In this document: positions 47,015 through 56,621 of the stretch, in pieces
Numbering within the stretch: position 1 is the first letter of the stretch
Layout: each line of letters starts with the position of its first letter
Source: Rhodospirillaceae bacterium
Lineage (GTDB): Bacteria; Pseudomonadota; Alphaproteobacteria; Bin65
Assembly: GCA_009840595.1 (NCBI GenBank)
Contig: VXNK01000122.1
Coordinates: 42,865 to 106,864, forward strand
Reading direction: 5' to 3'
Length of the DNA stretch: 64,000 bases
Notes under the pieces: generated by a model
The model's database searches: none
What the model was told of the DNA's origin: nothing
What the model saw: only the letters and a program-made list of their open reading frames with translations
Program-made: the position numbers and the translations under genes

Positions 47015-48577
47015 TTGTATCATCCCACCAGGCGCACATTGCTGCGTTCGGTCGGCGCCGCCGCCGGGTCGGCGGCGGTCTACCGGACCATGGACGCGCT
47101 CGGCATGCTGGGGCCGGGCGGCGCCCATGCCGCGGCGCTGGACCTTCCGCCCGGGTCCGGCAAGGGCGGACGGGTCGTCATCCTGGGCGCGGGGGTCTCG
47201 GGCCTTGCGGCGGCGTGGGAGATGTCGCGGGCCGGCTGGCACTGCACGGTGCTGGAAGCCACGGAACGCGCCGGCGGCCGCAACCTGACGGCGCGCGGCG
47301 GCGACGTGCTGACCGAGCGGGGCATGCGCCAGGAGGTCTGCTTCGACCGGGAGGATCATCTTTACGCTAATCTCGGCCCGGCGCGCATTCCCTACCATCA
47401 CCGCACGGCGCTCGGATACTGCAAGGCGTTCGGCATCGATCTCGAAGTCTTCACCAACGATAACCGGGCCGCCTTCTTCCACAACCGCGAGCGCTTCGGC
47501 GGCCGGCCGGTCGCCGGCCGGCGGGTGTTGACCGACATGCGGGGCTATGTTGCGGAACTGCTCGCGAAGGCGGTGGACCGGGGCGCGCTGGACGCCGAAC
47601 TGACTCCGGACGACAAGGAGCGCGTGCGCGCCATGCTCAAGAGTTTCGGCGGGCTGAAGGACGACCGCAGCTACGCCGGGTCGGACCGGGCCGGCTATCG
47701 GGGCGCGCAGGTCAACGCCGGGATGGCGGCGGGCGAGATCGAAGAGCGGCTTGATTTCCGCGAGCTGCTGGACGCCGATTTCTGGCAATACAAACTCCAT
47801 TTCAGCCATTTCCTCGACCAGAACCCGACGCTGTTCCAGCCGGTCGGCGGCATGGACGCGCTTGTCCGGGCCTTTACGCAGCGGGTCGGCGGCCTCGTGC
47901 GCTACGGATGCGTCGTCGAACAGATCCGCCGGCAGGGCGACGGTGTCCGGATCGTCTGCCGCGGCCCGGACGGCGCGGAACAGGCCGTTCTGGCGGACTA
48001 TGCCATCTGCACCATCCCCGCGCCGGTTCTGAAGGACATCCCGAACGACTTCTCGCCCGGCACCCGGGCGGCGCTCGACTCCCTCGATTTCGTCGAGGCG
48101 GTGAAGGTCGCCTTCCAGGCCAGGCGGCGTTTCTGGGAGGAGGACGCGGCGATCTACGGCGGCATTTCCTGGACCGACAGCGACATCACGCAGGTCTGGT
48201 ATCCGTGCAACGGCTACCACCGGCCCAAGGGCGTCCTGGTCGGCGCCTATATCTGGAGCCGGAAGCCGGGGCTGCGCTATTCCGCACTGTCCGCGCCGGA
48301 ACGCCTCCGGGCGGCGCTGGCCGAAGGCGCATCCCTGCATCCGGGATACGCCGGCGAGATGGAATGCGGGATCAGCCGCGCCTGGCTCAACGTTCCCTTC
48401 CAGAAGGGCGGATGGCCGCGCCGCAATCCGGACGCCGCGGCGGCGCTGCGCCGGGGCGACGGACCGTTCCATTTCGCCGGCGATCAGGTGACGGCGCTGC
48501 CGGGCTGGCAGGAGGGCGCCCTGCTCGCCGCCCACGCCGCCGCCGGGGCGATACACGACCATTTCACCGTCCGATGA
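47015..48577 (+). CDS. Tat-exported flavin monoamine oxidase-family protein
   Basis: A 520-residue FAD oxidoreductase. The N-terminus has a twin-arginine leader (RRTLLRSVGAAAGSAAVY). The dinucleotide-binding motif is 'VVILGAGVSGLAAAWEMSRAG', followed by 'EATERAGGRNLTARGG' (flavin ribose/arginine motif). The FAD-binding C-terminal motif is 'FHFAGDQVTALPGWQEGALLAAH'. This matches the amine-oxidase family (monoamine or amino-acid oxidases). The start is TTG 47015 with AGGGGAGG at 47001-47008, a strong SD. Divergent from leuL. Confidence 0.9.
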   Translation: MYHPTRRTLLRSVGAAAGSAAVYRTMDALGMLGPGGAHAAALDLPPGSGKGGRVVILGAGVSGLAAAWEMSRAGWHCTVLEATERAGGRNLTARGGDVLTERGMRQEVCFDREDHLYANLGPARIPYHHRTALGYCKAFGIDLEVFTNDNRAAFFHNRERFGGRPVAGRRVLTDMRGYVAELLAKAVDRGALDAELTPDDKERVRAMLKSFGGLKDDRSYAGSDRAGYRGAQVNAGMAAGEIEERLDFRELLDADFWQYKLHFSHFLDQNPTLFQPVGGMDALVRAFTQRVGGLVRYGCVVEQIRRQGDGVRIVCRGPDGAEQAVLADYAICTIPAPVLKDIPNDFSPGTRAALDSLDFVEAVKVAFQARRRFWEEDAAIYGGISWTDSDITQVWYPCNGYHRPKGVLVGAYIWSRKPGLRYSALSAPERLRAALAEGASLHPGYAGEMECGISRAWLNVPFQKGGWPRRNPDAAAALRRGDGPFHFAGDQVTALPGWQEGALLAAHAAAGAIHDHFTVR

Positions 48578-48610
48578 ACCGGCGCGCGGGCGCGGCCGGC
48601 CGGCGGCCGT

Positions 48611-49810
48611 CTAGATCGCGCCTGTCTCCCGCAGCGCCGCGAGGTCTTCGGCGCTGTAGCCGACGGCGGAAAGCACCTCATCCGTATGCTGGCCGGTTTC
48701 GGCCTGCCCCGTCGGCGGCAGCGCGGGCGTTTCGCTCAGCCAGACCGGCGCTTGCGCCACCATGGCCGGGCGGTCCGTGCCCGGCCAGGCGACCGGATGG
48801 AGCAGGTCGAGCGCCCGGACCTGGGGATGGTCCAGCGCCTCCTGCGGCTTGAGCACCGGGCCGGCCGGGATATGGGCGGCGGCCAGCGCGTCCAGCGCCT
48901 CGTCGCGGGTCCGTTCGGCGCACCAGGCCGCCATGCGCTCCGACAGGACCGCGCCGTTGTCGCCGCGCGCGTCGTCGGTGGCGAAGCGCTCGTCCTCGAG
49001 CCATTCCGGCTCGCCCATCAGGTCGGCCCAGCGCTTGAACAGCGGGTTGCCGACAGTGTGGACCACGATGAAGCCGTCCTTCGTCTCGAACAGGTCGGTC
49101 GGGCCGGAATTGAAGGCGCGGTTGCCGATCGGGCCCCGGTCCAGCGCCCGGGCCGACTGTTCCGTCAGCATGTAACCGTTGAACGCGGTGGCGGTCGCCA
49201 GCAAGGCGCCGACGACCTCCTGGCCTCGGCCGGAGCGCTGCTTCTCGATCAGCGCCATGGCGACGCCGAAGGCCGCGTGCAGGGCGGTGCCGAAATCGAC
49301 AAACGCGACCGGCGCGCGCCAGGGCCGGCCCGGCTCGCCCGTCAGGTAGATCGAGCCGCACATCGCCTGGCCGACGCTGTCGAAGCCGGGGCGCGTGGCC
49401 CACGGCCCGTCCTTGCCGTAGGACGACAGGTTGGCGAGGATGATGTTCGCCTTGACCGCGCGCAGGCTTTCATAGTCCAGCCCCATGCGCGCCATGGTCT
49501 GCGGCGGCAGGTTGGCGATGACGACGTCGGCCGTGCCGACCAGCCGCTCCAGCACGGCCCGGCCCGCCGGCTTCATCGGATCGAGGGTGATCGAGCGCTT
49601 GTTGCGGTTCATCTGCAGGAACATGGCGCCCTCGCCGGGCTGCCCGTCGGCGCGCATCGTGACGGGCAGTACGAAGCGGTCCTCGCTGCCGCCGCGTTTC
49701 TCGACCCGGATCACGTCGGCGCCGAAATCCGCCAGCAGGGCGCCGACATAGGGCCCGGCGATATAGCGGCCGAAGTCCAGCACCCGAATTCCGTCCAGCA
49801 CGCCCGGCAT
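48611..49810 (-). CDS. CaiB/BaiF-family CoA-transferase
   Basis: A 399-residue family III CoA-transferase. 'LDGIRVLDFGRYIAGPYVGALLADFGADVIRVE' is the N-terminal signature. The catalytic Asp lies in 'ATRPGFDSVGQAMCG', and 'LSSYGKDGPW' and 'RAFNSGPTDLFETKDGFI' are conserved. It moves CoA between carboxylic acids, for example in carnitine, formate/oxalate or aromatic-acid catabolism. The substrate is not evident. Start ATG 49810. The 263 bases to the tRNA gene hold no other feature except the tRNA-Leu partial duplicate. Confidence 0.93.
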   Translation of the reverse strand: MPGVLDGIRVLDFGRYIAGPYVGALLADFGADVIRVEKRGGSEDRFVLPVTMRADGQPGEGAMFLQMNRNKRSITLDPMKPAGRAVLERLVGTADVVIANLPPQTMARMGLDYESLRAVKANIILANLSSYGKDGPWATRPGFDSVGQAMCGSIYLTGEPGRPWRAPVAFVDFGTALHAAFGVAMALIEKQRSGRGQEVVGALLATATAFNGYMLTEQSARALDRGPIGNRAFNSGPTDLFETKDGFIVVHTVGNPLFKRWADLMGEPEWLEDERFATDDARGDNGAVLSERMAAWCAERTRDEALDALAAAHIPAGPVLKPQEALDHPQVRALDLLHPVAWPGTDRPAMVAQAPVWLSETPALPPTGQAETGQHTDEVLSAVGYSAEDLAALRETGAI

Positions 49811-50058
49811 CCATCGCTCCCTTCATCCGTCCGGCCCCGTTTGTCCTGCGGGAGAATGCGCCGCCGGCCCCGTCGGTTCCAGCAGTTTTTCCGTCTCCCC
49901 CGTCGCGGCGAGCCGGGCTTCCGGCGGAGCGGGATCGAACGATGCAGCCCCTTCGTCGAATGCCGCTGCATCTTGCCATCGGGTATGGCAACGCTATTGT
50001 TTCCGCCCGATGGACCGAACGGCGTTCGGGGCTGCCCCGGCACCGGGTCGGGACTGGT

Positions 50059-50074
50059 CCCTGTGGCGGAATTG
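50059..50074. repeat. Partial tandem duplicate of the tRNA-Leu 5' end
   Basis: CCCTGTGGCGGAATTG at 50059-50074 is repeated at 50076-50091, where it is part of the tRNA-Leu gene (17-base period). The left copy cannot fold into a tRNA on its own. Confidence 0.75.
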
Positions 50075-50160
50075 CCCCTGTGGCGGAATTGGCAGACGCG
50101 GCAGACTCAAAATCTGTTGCCGGCAACGGCGTGGGAGTTCGAGTCTCCCCGGGGGCACCA
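50074..50160 (+). tRNA. tRNA-Leu(CAA)
   Basis: An 87-base gene with encoded CCA. Acceptor strands GCCCCTG (50074-50080) and CGGGGGC pair (one G-U). The anticodon loop CTCAAAA has CAA at 50108-50110, and a long variable arm (GTTGCCGGCAACGGC) and a T-loop (GTTCGAGTC) follow. The long variable arm is the mark of a class II tRNA. Confidence 0.93.
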
Positions 50161-50309
50161 TTCGAGGCACCATTCAGGGCGCGTCATCGGGAAGACAAAG
50201 GCGGGCGCAGACGGTAGGACGCATTCGCCGGCGCGGTTCTGCGGGACCGGAAGGCCGAGCTTGCGGATCGGCCGGGCGCATGATCCGATAGGGACGGAGG
50301 AACGAAAAC

Positions 50310-50684
50310 ATGTCTCAGACGGCCGAAGCGTCGTTGGTCGGCGACGGATTGAGGGTCGAAGGCAATATCGACTCGGAGGGCGACCTGCTGGTCGAAGGCG
50401 AGGTCCAGGGCGACGTGGCCGTCCGCAAGCTGACGGTCGGGCCCAGCGGCAATGTCGAAGGCAAGGTCGTCGCGGAAGAAATCATGGTCCACGGCGGGCT
50501 GACCGGCGGGATCGTCGCGCGGGTCGCGACGCTCTCCCGGACGGCGAGGGTCGACGGCGACGTCGAGTATGAGAGCCTGTCGATCGAGAACGGCGCCGAG
50601 TTCGAGGGGCGCTGCACCCGCAAGGGCAAGGCCGGGAGCGCCCAGCCGACCTTGATGGAGGCCGCCGGGGCCGGCTCCCGGTAA
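50310..50684 (+). CDS. Bactofilin-family cytoskeletal protein
   Basis: A 124-residue protein almost entirely made of the right-handed beta-helix repeats of bactofilins. 'LRVEGNIDSEGDLLVEGEVQGDVAVRKLTVGPSGNVEGKVVAEEIMVHGGLTGGIVA' shows the six-residue periodicity of Val/Ile/Leu. Short, disordered N- and C-terminal tails flank it. Bactofilins polymerise without nucleotide and organise cell-envelope processes. SD GGAGG, ATG 50310, between two tRNA genes. Confidence 0.93.
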   Translation: MSQTAEASLVGDGLRVEGNIDSEGDLLVEGEVQGDVAVRKLTVGPSGNVEGKVVAEEIMVHGGLTGGIVARVATLSRTARVDGDVEYESLSIENGAEFEGRCTRKGKAGSAQPTLMEAAGAGSR

Positions 50685-50701
50685 CCGCGCGGCCGGCGAA
50701 C

Positions 50702-50777
50702 GGCCCCGTAGCTCAGCGGATAGAGCACAGGATTCCTAATCCTGGTGTCGCAGGTTCGAGTCCTGCCGGGGTCGCCA
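50702..50777 (+). tRNA. tRNA-Arg(CCT)
   Basis: A 76-base gene with encoded CCA. Acceptor GGCCCCG (50702-50708) pairs with CGGGGTC, the D-loop is GCTCAGCGGATAGAGC, the anticodon loop ATTCCTAAT gives CCT, and the T-arm is CAGGTTCGAGTCCTG. The final A of CCA is also the first base of an unused ATG. Confidence 0.95.
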
Positions 50778-50821
50778 TGCCGGATTGCCGCCGATCCCGG
50801 TTCCGCGCGCACGGACAGCCC

Positions 50822-52261
50822 ATGACCGCGTCTCCCACGGCCGGATCGCCCCGCCGGCTCCCCGGCCATTCCCTCCATCCCGAAATCCTGCGCGAATACG
50901 ATGTCCGCGGCATCGTCGGCGAGACGCTCTTTCCGTCGGATGCGCGGGCGCTCGGCGCCGCCTTCGGCGCGCTGATCGGCCGGGAGGGCGGGTCGACCGT
51001 ATGCGTCGGCTGGGACGGCCGGCACAGTTCGCCGGCGCTGCGCGACGCCCTGATCGACGGGCTGACGGCAAGCGGCCGGCGCGTCCTCACGGTCGGGCGC
51101 GGCCCCACGCCGATGCTGAATTTCGCGCTGCACGACCGCGGCGCCGATGCCGGCGTCATGGTCACCGGCTCGCACAATCCCGGCGCCCATAACGGTTTCA
51201 AGATGACGTTCGGGCCGGGCTGCGGCGGCGGCCGGCCGGTGTTCGGCGACGAGATCCGGGAACTGGGCCGGATCGCGGCGGCGGGAATCGAGGCGGCCGC
51301 CGCGCCAGGCGATATCGCCGCTATCGACGTGGCAGACGCCTACGCCGATCGCCTGGCTGCCGAAGCGGCCGGCGGCGACCTGTCGCGCCTCACCGTCGTA
51401 TGGGATTGCGGCAACGGCGCGGCGGGAGAGATCGCGGCCCGGCTGACCGCCCGGCTCGCTGGCGCCCACCGTCTGCTGTTCGCCGAAATCGACGGCGACT
51501 TTCCGAACCATCATCCCGATCCCACGGTCGCGGCCAATCTCGCCGACCTGCAGGCGGCCGTTATGCGGGAAGGCGCGAACGTCGGAATCGCCTTCGACGG
51601 CGACGGCGACCGGATCGGCGTCGTCGACGACAGCGGCGCGATTCTGTGGGCCGACCAGGCGATGGTCTATTTCGCCGCCGACCTGCTCGGGGCGAGGCCG
51701 GGCGCGCGCATCATCGCCGACGTCAAGGCGAGCCGGGTCTTCTTCGACGAGGTGGCCCGGCTCGGCGGCAGGCCCGAGATGTACCGGACCGGCCACTCCC
51801 TCATCAAGAACCGGATGCGCGAGACCGGCGCGCCGATGGCCGGCGAAATGAGCGGCCACCTCTTCTTCGCTGACCGCTACTACGGCTTTGACGATGCGCT
51901 CTACGCCGCGGTGCGCCTGCTGCGGATCCTGGCCGGCGACCCGGCGCCGCTCTCGGCCTTCCGCGCCGCCCTGCCGCCCGTTTTCAATACGCCGGAAATC
52001 CGTATCCCGGTCGACGAGGCGCGGAAATTCGCCATCGTCGAAGCCGTCCGTGCGCGGCTCGAAGCGCAGGGCGCCGATTTCGCGGACATCGACGGCGTCC
52101 GCACGGAGACGAAAGACGGCTGGTGGCTGCTGCGGGCGTCCAACACCCAGGCCGCCCTGTCGCTGCGCGGCGAAGCCTTGACCGAGGCGGGCCTTGCACG
52201 GCTTGTCGATGGCCTGCGCGGTATTCTGGCGGACGAAGGCGTCGATCTGCCGCCGATTTAG
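50822..52261 (+). CDS. manB: Phosphomannomutase/phosphoglucomutase
   Basis: A 479-residue alpha-D-phosphohexomutase. 'ILREYDVRGIVGETL' is the N-terminal signature and the phospho-serine loop is 'VMVTGSHNPG' with S117. The metal-binding loop is 'AFDGDGDRIGVVD', the sugar-binding loop is 'GEMSGHLFF', and the phosphate-binding C-terminus has 'RASNTQAALSLRGEA'. It interconverts hexose-1- and 6-phosphates for envelope polysaccharides. The ATG at 50822 was chosen; an earlier in-frame ATG at 50777 overlaps the tRNA-Arg end. It converges with the TRAP permease, sharing four bases (52258-52261). Confidence 0.93.
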   Translation: MTASPTAGSPRRLPGHSLHPEILREYDVRGIVGETLFPSDARALGAAFGALIGREGGSTVCVGWDGRHSSPALRDALIDGLTASGRRVLTVGRGPTPMLNFALHDRGADAGVMVTGSHNPGAHNGFKMTFGPGCGGGRPVFGDEIRELGRIAAAGIEAAAAPGDIAAIDVADAYADRLAAEAAGGDLSRLTVVWDCGNGAAGEIAARLTARLAGAHRLLFAEIDGDFPNHHPDPTVAANLADLQAAVMREGANVGIAFDGDGDRIGVVDDSGAILWADQAMVYFAADLLGARPGARIIADVKASRVFFDEVARLGGRPEMYRTGHSLIKNRMRETGAPMAGEMSGHLFFADRYYGFDDALYAAVRLLRILAGDPAPLSAFRAALPPVFNTPEIRIPVDEARKFAIVEAVRARLEAQGADFADIDGVRTETKDGWWLLRASNTQAALSLRGEALTEAGLARLVDGLRGILADEGVDLPPI

Positions 52262-54210
52262 CCTGCGCCCGCTCCGCGCGGCAGGGCCGAAACCAGCAGG
52301 GCAAGAGTCAGGACCGCGCCGCCAGCCAGGTTGATCCAGCCCGCTTCGGCGATGGCCTCCGGCGGCAGGAGCAGGGCGAGGCCGGCGATGCCGATCGCAA
52401 GGCGCATGGCCGTGCCCAACGGCTTCAAGGCATAGCCGGCCAGCGCGCTCGTCACCGCTGCGACGCCGAGAACCGCCGTGGCCGCCGCCAGCAGGACGGC
52501 GACCATATCCCCTTGCATCAGCAGCGTCGGCGACAGCACGAACAGGAAGGGCACGACATAGGCCGGCCAGCCGAACCGGACCGCGCTCAGCGCCGTCGCC
52601 ATCGGCCCGGCGCCGGACAGGTTCGCGGCGGTGAAGGCGGCAATCGCAACCGGCGGCGTGATCATGGAGAGCATGCCGAAATACAGCACATACATGTGCG
52701 CAGCGATCGGCTCGACGCCCAGCTTGATGAGCGGCGGGGCGGCGAGCGCGGCGAGCAGGAAATAAACGCCGGTCGTCGGCATGCCCATGCCGAGCAGGAT
52801 CGACACGCCGGCGGTCAGCAAGAGCAGCAGGAACAGGCTGTTCTCGCCGAACTGGACCAGCACGAAGCCGAGGCCGAAGCTCAGGCCCGAGCGGTCCAGG
52901 ATGCCGATGATGATGCCGGCAGCGGCCGTGATCGCGACGATGTCGACGACCATGTAGCCGGTATCGCGCAGGGCGGTCAGGATCGCCGGCGCGGTCAGCC
53001 GGCGCGCGCCGTAGCCGACGAATAGCGCCATGGCGGCCAGGATCGCGCACGCCGCGAGCGCCGCCGTCTCGGCCGGCTGATTGAGGCTGAACAGCACGAC
53101 GATGAGCACGGCAAAGGGCACGATCAGGAACCAGCCGCCGGCCAGAACCCTGCGCGCTGGCGGGATTTGATCCGGCTCCAGCGCCTTTACGCCGGTGCGC
53201 GCGGCCTCGAGGTCGGTATGGACGAACAGGGCGACATAGAACAGCAGCGCGGGGATAATCGCCGCCAGCACGATGTCCTGGTACGGCGCCTGCAGGAACT
53301 CGGCCATCAGGAAGGCCGCCGCGCCCATGATCGGCGGGGTGAGCTGCCCGCCGGTCGAGGCGACGGCCTCGATGGCGCCGGCCGCCCGCGCGCTGTAGCC
53401 GCCGCGCTGCATCAGCGGGATGGTGATGACCCCGGTCGAGGCGACGTTGGAAACCGCGCTGCCGGAGATCGAGCCGAACATGGCCGAGGCAGTGACGGCG
53501 ATCTTGGCCGATCCGCCGCGGCTCCGCCCCATCAGCGCCGCGGCGATGTCGGTGAAGAAATCCGAACCGCCGGACAGCAGCAGCAGCCGGCCGAGCAGCA
53601 CGAACACGGTGACGATGGTCACGCCGATGACAATGGGGCGGCCCAGCATCGCCGTCGAATCGAGGCCGACATAGCGGACCATCTCGGCCGCCGTCATGGT
53701 GCGGGCCTGCAGCTTGCCGTCGAAGACATCGCCGTACAGGCCGTACAGGATGAAAACCGCCACTACGAGCAGGAGGCTCACGCCGGTGGCGCGGCGCAGG
53801 GCTTCGACGGTGAGCGGCACCAGCACCAGGCTGACGATCAGCACCTCGTCCGGATAGTAGAAGGCGTCCTCCGTGAGCACCGGAAAACGGATGGCAAGCC
53901 ACAGACCGGCGGCGAGGCTGGCGATGGCAATCGCCCGGTCGGCAATCGGCGCCGTCCGCCGGGTGCGCCCCCGTCGAAACGGGCGTCTCAGGAAGATCAG
54001 CGCGTTCGCCGCGCCGAGGACGACGGCGATCATCTGCTCGGTATAGAGCGACGAGAGGCCGGCAAGGCGCGGCAGGTCGGCGGCCCAGGCGACCGCCAGC
54101 GCCGAGATCAGGACGGCCAGGAAAGCGCAGAAATGCCGGACCGCCGGGGCGTCCTGCAATACGGTGTCGGCCGATCCGTCGGACGAACGGGCGTCGCCGC
54201 CGGACCGCAT
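52258..54210 (-). CDS. TRAP transporter fused permease (TAXI type)
   Basis: A 650-residue membrane protein with about 16 helices, the fused small-plus-large permease of TAXI-type TRAP systems. 'MFGSISGSAVSNVASTGVITIPLM' and 'EAVASTGGQLTPPIMGAAAFLMAEFL' are DctM motifs. 'GMGMPTTGVYFLLAALAAPPLIKLG' and 'MLSMITPPVAIAAFTAANLSG' are the second DctM half. With the binding protein downstream on the same strand's 5' side (54262-55239) it imports a carboxylate driven by a sodium gradient. Start ATG 54210. Confidence 0.95.
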   Translation of the reverse strand: MRSGGDARSSDGSADTVLQDAPAVRHFCAFLAVLISALAVAWAADLPRLAGLSSLYTEQMIAVVLGAANALIFLRRPFRRGRTRRTAPIADRAIAIASLAAGLWLAIRFPVLTEDAFYYPDEVLIVSLVLVPLTVEALRRATGVSLLLVVAVFILYGLYGDVFDGKLQARTMTAAEMVRYVGLDSTAMLGRPIVIGVTIVTVFVLLGRLLLLSGGSDFFTDIAAALMGRSRGGSAKIAVTASAMFGSISGSAVSNVASTGVITIPLMQRGGYSARAAGAIEAVASTGGQLTPPIMGAAAFLMAEFLQAPYQDIVLAAIIPALLFYVALFVHTDLEAARTGVKALEPDQIPPARRVLAGGWFLIVPFAVLIVVLFSLNQPAETAALAACAILAAMALFVGYGARRLTAPAILTALRDTGYMVVDIVAITAAAGIIIGILDRSGLSFGLGFVLVQFGENSLFLLLLLTAGVSILLGMGMPTTGVYFLLAALAAPPLIKLGVEPIAAHMYVLYFGMLSMITPPVAIAAFTAANLSGAGPMATALSAVRFGWPAYVVPFLFVLSPTLLMQGDMVAVLLAAATAVLGVAAVTSALAGYALKPLGTAMRLAIGIAGLALLLPPEAIAEAGWINLAGGAVLTLALLVSALPRGAGAG

Positions 54211-54261
54211 CTCCCGGTCGGGAGGCTGAGGTGCGGTTCCGTCAGGCGGGGCGCCGGACGC

Positions 54262-55239
54262 CTACTGCCGCCACATCCCTTTTTCGCGATAGAAGCGGAT
54301 GGCGCCGGGATGGTAGTCGATGTCGACCTTTTTCGCCATGTCTGCTGCCTTGAAGCTGCGCCACAGCGGCACCGCAGCGCGCAGGTCGCCGGCCCGCTCA
54401 TGCATGGCTTTCGCGACCCGGTAGACGATGTCCTCTCCCACGTCCTTGTGGGCCCAGAGCGTGTAGTCGAAGGCCATGATATTCACGTCGCCGCTCAAGC
54501 CGGGCAGATTCGGATTGGCCTTCATCGTCATGACATAGGATTGCGGCAGGTGGCGGCGCATCCGGGCAACCGAATCGCGGTCGTCGTTGATCGGCAGGAT
54601 GCGCAGCGCGCCCTGGGCGGCTTTCATGTCGCGCGTCGGCTTGGAGCCGACGGCGGCGATCGCGGCATCCAGCGTGCCGCGCTTGAAGCCGTCCCACATG
54701 CGCGGGAAATTGGGCACCTGAACGAAATTCCAGCCGACCGTGCTGACATTGAGGTTGGCGGCCGTGCCGAGCAGCAGATAGGTGCCCAGCGCCCGCTGCT
54801 TGAAGCCGGGCAGGCGCTTGCCCTTGAGGTCGGCGAAGCTCCCGATGCCGGATTTCTCGCTGACGAAATAGGCGACGCGGAACGGCATCAGGGTGGCGAC
54901 CATGCGCAGGTTCGGGTTCGGCCGGCCCTCCGACATGCCGGTGCCGTTGAGCGCGAAGGTCAGCTGGAAGATGTTCGACGCCGCGAACTCCAGTTTGCCG
55001 CTGTTGACGACCGGGATGTACTGCGAGGTGTTGGCGTAGGGCTGCGGGCGCATCTGCAGCCCGGCATGGGCGGAAACGACCTTGGCGATGGCCGCCGTGA
55101 CCTGTGCGGTGGCGCCGCCCTTGGTCGTACCGATGCCGACGCTTTGCGCCTGGGCCGGGCCGGCGAGCGCCATCGCGCCGGCGAGCCATAATCCGGTCGC
55201 GAGCGTACCGGCAGTGTGCATCGATGACATAATCCGCAT
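54262..55239 (-). CDS. TAXI-family TRAP solute-binding protein
   Basis: A 325-residue periplasmic binding protein. The signal peptide ends AQA (about residue 32). 'SVGIGTTKGGATAQVTAAIAKVVSAHAGLQM' and 'YIPVVNSGKLEFAASNIFQLTFA' correspond to the TAXI fold start, and 'LPGFKQRALGTYLLLG' follows. It precedes the fused permease by 51 bases in one transcript. The ligand is unknown; TAXI members bind glutamate, 2-oxoglutarate and similar acids. Start ATG 55239. Confidence 0.93.
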   Translation of the reverse strand: MRIMSSMHTAGTLATGLWLAGAMALAGPAQAQSVGIGTTKGGATAQVTAAIAKVVSAHAGLQMRPQPYANTSQYIPVVNSGKLEFAASNIFQLTFALNGTGMSEGRPNPNLRMVATLMPFRVAYFVSEKSGIGSFADLKGKRLPGFKQRALGTYLLLGTAANLNVSTVGWNFVQVPNFPRMWDGFKRGTLDAAIAAVGSKPTRDMKAAQGALRILPINDDRDSVARMRRHLPQSYVMTMKANPNLPGLSGDVNIMAFDYTLWAHKDVGEDIVYRVAKAMHERAGDLRAAVPLWRSFKAADMAKKVDIDYHPGAIRFYREKGMWRQ

Positions 55240-55495
55240 GGTCTCTTCCCTCTATTGCAGGCGTTCGTTCGCCCCGCGACCGGCCGGTTTTTCGGGCAGA
55301 ATATAGCGCCGGCCGGGGTTCGCCAATGGCCTTCCGCCCGGTCCGGCGATAGCCCCTTTTGCCGCAATCGCGACTGTCCTCCGGCGTGCGCCAAGTTTTC
55401 GGCTTCAATCCTGTTGCGGAGAAGCTATATCTGGCCGCGGTTCGACCGGGGAGAAGGCCGGGCGGGCAGCGTGGACAGGCAACGGTTCGTTCGGT

Positions 55496-56602
55496 TTGAC
55501 TCGTATTGCACCCTTCCTGGCGGGAATTGCAGTTTGTGCCGCATCGTTCGCGTCCCCGGTTCTCGCCTCGTCGGTCGATCGGGAATGCCGCGCCGGCGCG
55601 CCGGCCTTCCGCGGTGCGCACAAGTGGAACGACCGCCGACTGGAACTCGGCCGTCTGACCCTGTGGCAATCGTTTCGCAACAGCGTTCCCTGGCGCCTGA
55701 CGGCCAACGGCATCGTGACCGGCCGGGGGCCGGTGCGGATCTCGCAGCGCGAACGCTACCGGCTGAAGAGTGTCCCGGCCGCCTGGCGGAAATACGGCAG
55801 CCTGATTCGCGCCGCATCCCGCAGATACGGCGTCCCGGCCGAACTCTTCCTGACGATCATCGTCAACGAATCGGCTCTCAAACCGCGCGCTTTCCAGACC
55901 TATCGCGGCTATATCAGCGATGAAGAGACTCCCGACCGTATTTCGGTCGGACTCGGCGCGATCCTGATCAGCACCGCGCGGTATCTGCTCCGCGACCCTT
56001 CGATCGATCGTGCGTGGCTTGAGGATCCGGCCAACAACATCCGCATGATCGGGAAGTATCTGAACTGGCAATACCGCCTGACCGGTTTCGATCCGCCGAA
56101 GGTGGCGGCCGCCTACAACGCCGGTGGCCTGCATCCGGAGAACGGGCGGAAAAACCGCTGGAAAATGCGCAACCATCCGATCGGCCGCTCGGTCTATATC
56201 GATCTGTTCGTCGCGGTATTCGACGAGGCGATCCGCTACCTCGCCAAGCACCCCTCCCGGCCGCGGGAAAGTTTCGCCGCCCTGTTCGCCAGGGATTCGA
56301 TCGTCGCGACCTGCGCGCGGAGGCCCGTATACGAGCGCCGGCACCCGCTCCGACAGGCGGCTGTGCGTCAGCCGTTGGCGCACGAGATCGGCAGCGAAGC
56401 GGTGCCCGCCGGCGGCCGGACCGGCCGCGGCGTCGGCGAGGGCAGGGGGGCCGAGGGCCTCTCCGGAGATCTCCCGGGGGATTTCCTGGCCCGGCTGTCG
56501 CGCCATCAGCAGGCCCGCATCGCGCTGCAATCGCGCATATCGGGCCTCGTTCCGGACGATCCGGCCTTTCGCGTGGCGCCGAAGGGCCGGCGGGTGCGAT
56601 AA
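55496..56602 (+). CDS. Exported lytic transglycosylase-like (SLT domain) protein
   Basis: A 368-residue protein with a signal peptide (about 1-24, PVLASS). The SLT/goose-lysozyme-like domain has 'RYGVPAELFLTIIVNESALKPRAF' carrying the catalytic Glu, 'SVGLGAILISTARYLL' and 'AAAYNAGGLHPEN'. The rest is a Gly/Arg-rich C-terminal region without known domain. It would cleave peptidoglycan glycan strands with 1,6-anhydro-MurNAc formation. The only start codon before the signal peptide is TTG 55496, with a weak SD, so the N-terminus is uncertain. The region 55240-55495 holds nothing else. Confidence 0.8.
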   Translation: MTRIAPFLAGIAVCAASFASPVLASSVDRECRAGAPAFRGAHKWNDRRLELGRLTLWQSFRNSVPWRLTANGIVTGRGPVRISQRERYRLKSVPAAWRKYGSLIRAASRRYGVPAELFLTIIVNESALKPRAFQTYRGYISDEETPDRISVGLGAILISTARYLLRDPSIDRAWLEDPANNIRMIGKYLNWQYRLTGFDPPKVAAAYNAGGLHPENGRKNRWKMRNHPIGRSVYIDLFVAVFDEAIRYLAKHPSRPRESFAALFARDSIVATCARRPVYERRHPLRQAAVRQPLAHEIGSEAVPAGGRTGRGVGEGRGAEGLSGDLPGDFLARLSRHQQARIALQSRISGLVPDDPAFRVAPKGRRVR

Positions 56603-56621
56603 AGCGCCGTCCGGCGCGGCT

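Noticed and set aside
50777..50821. ATG at 50777 as the start of the phosphohexomutase
   Set aside because: It shares its A with the CCA end of tRNA-Arg. The ATG at 50822 fits the family N-terminus better.
50315..53902. Very long open frame (about 1195 codons) on the minus strand opposite bactofilin, tRNA-Arg and manB
   Set aside because: It is a GC-rich shadow. It crosses a tRNA gene, opposes well-recognised genes, and its composition (Arg/Gly/Ala repeats) fits no family.
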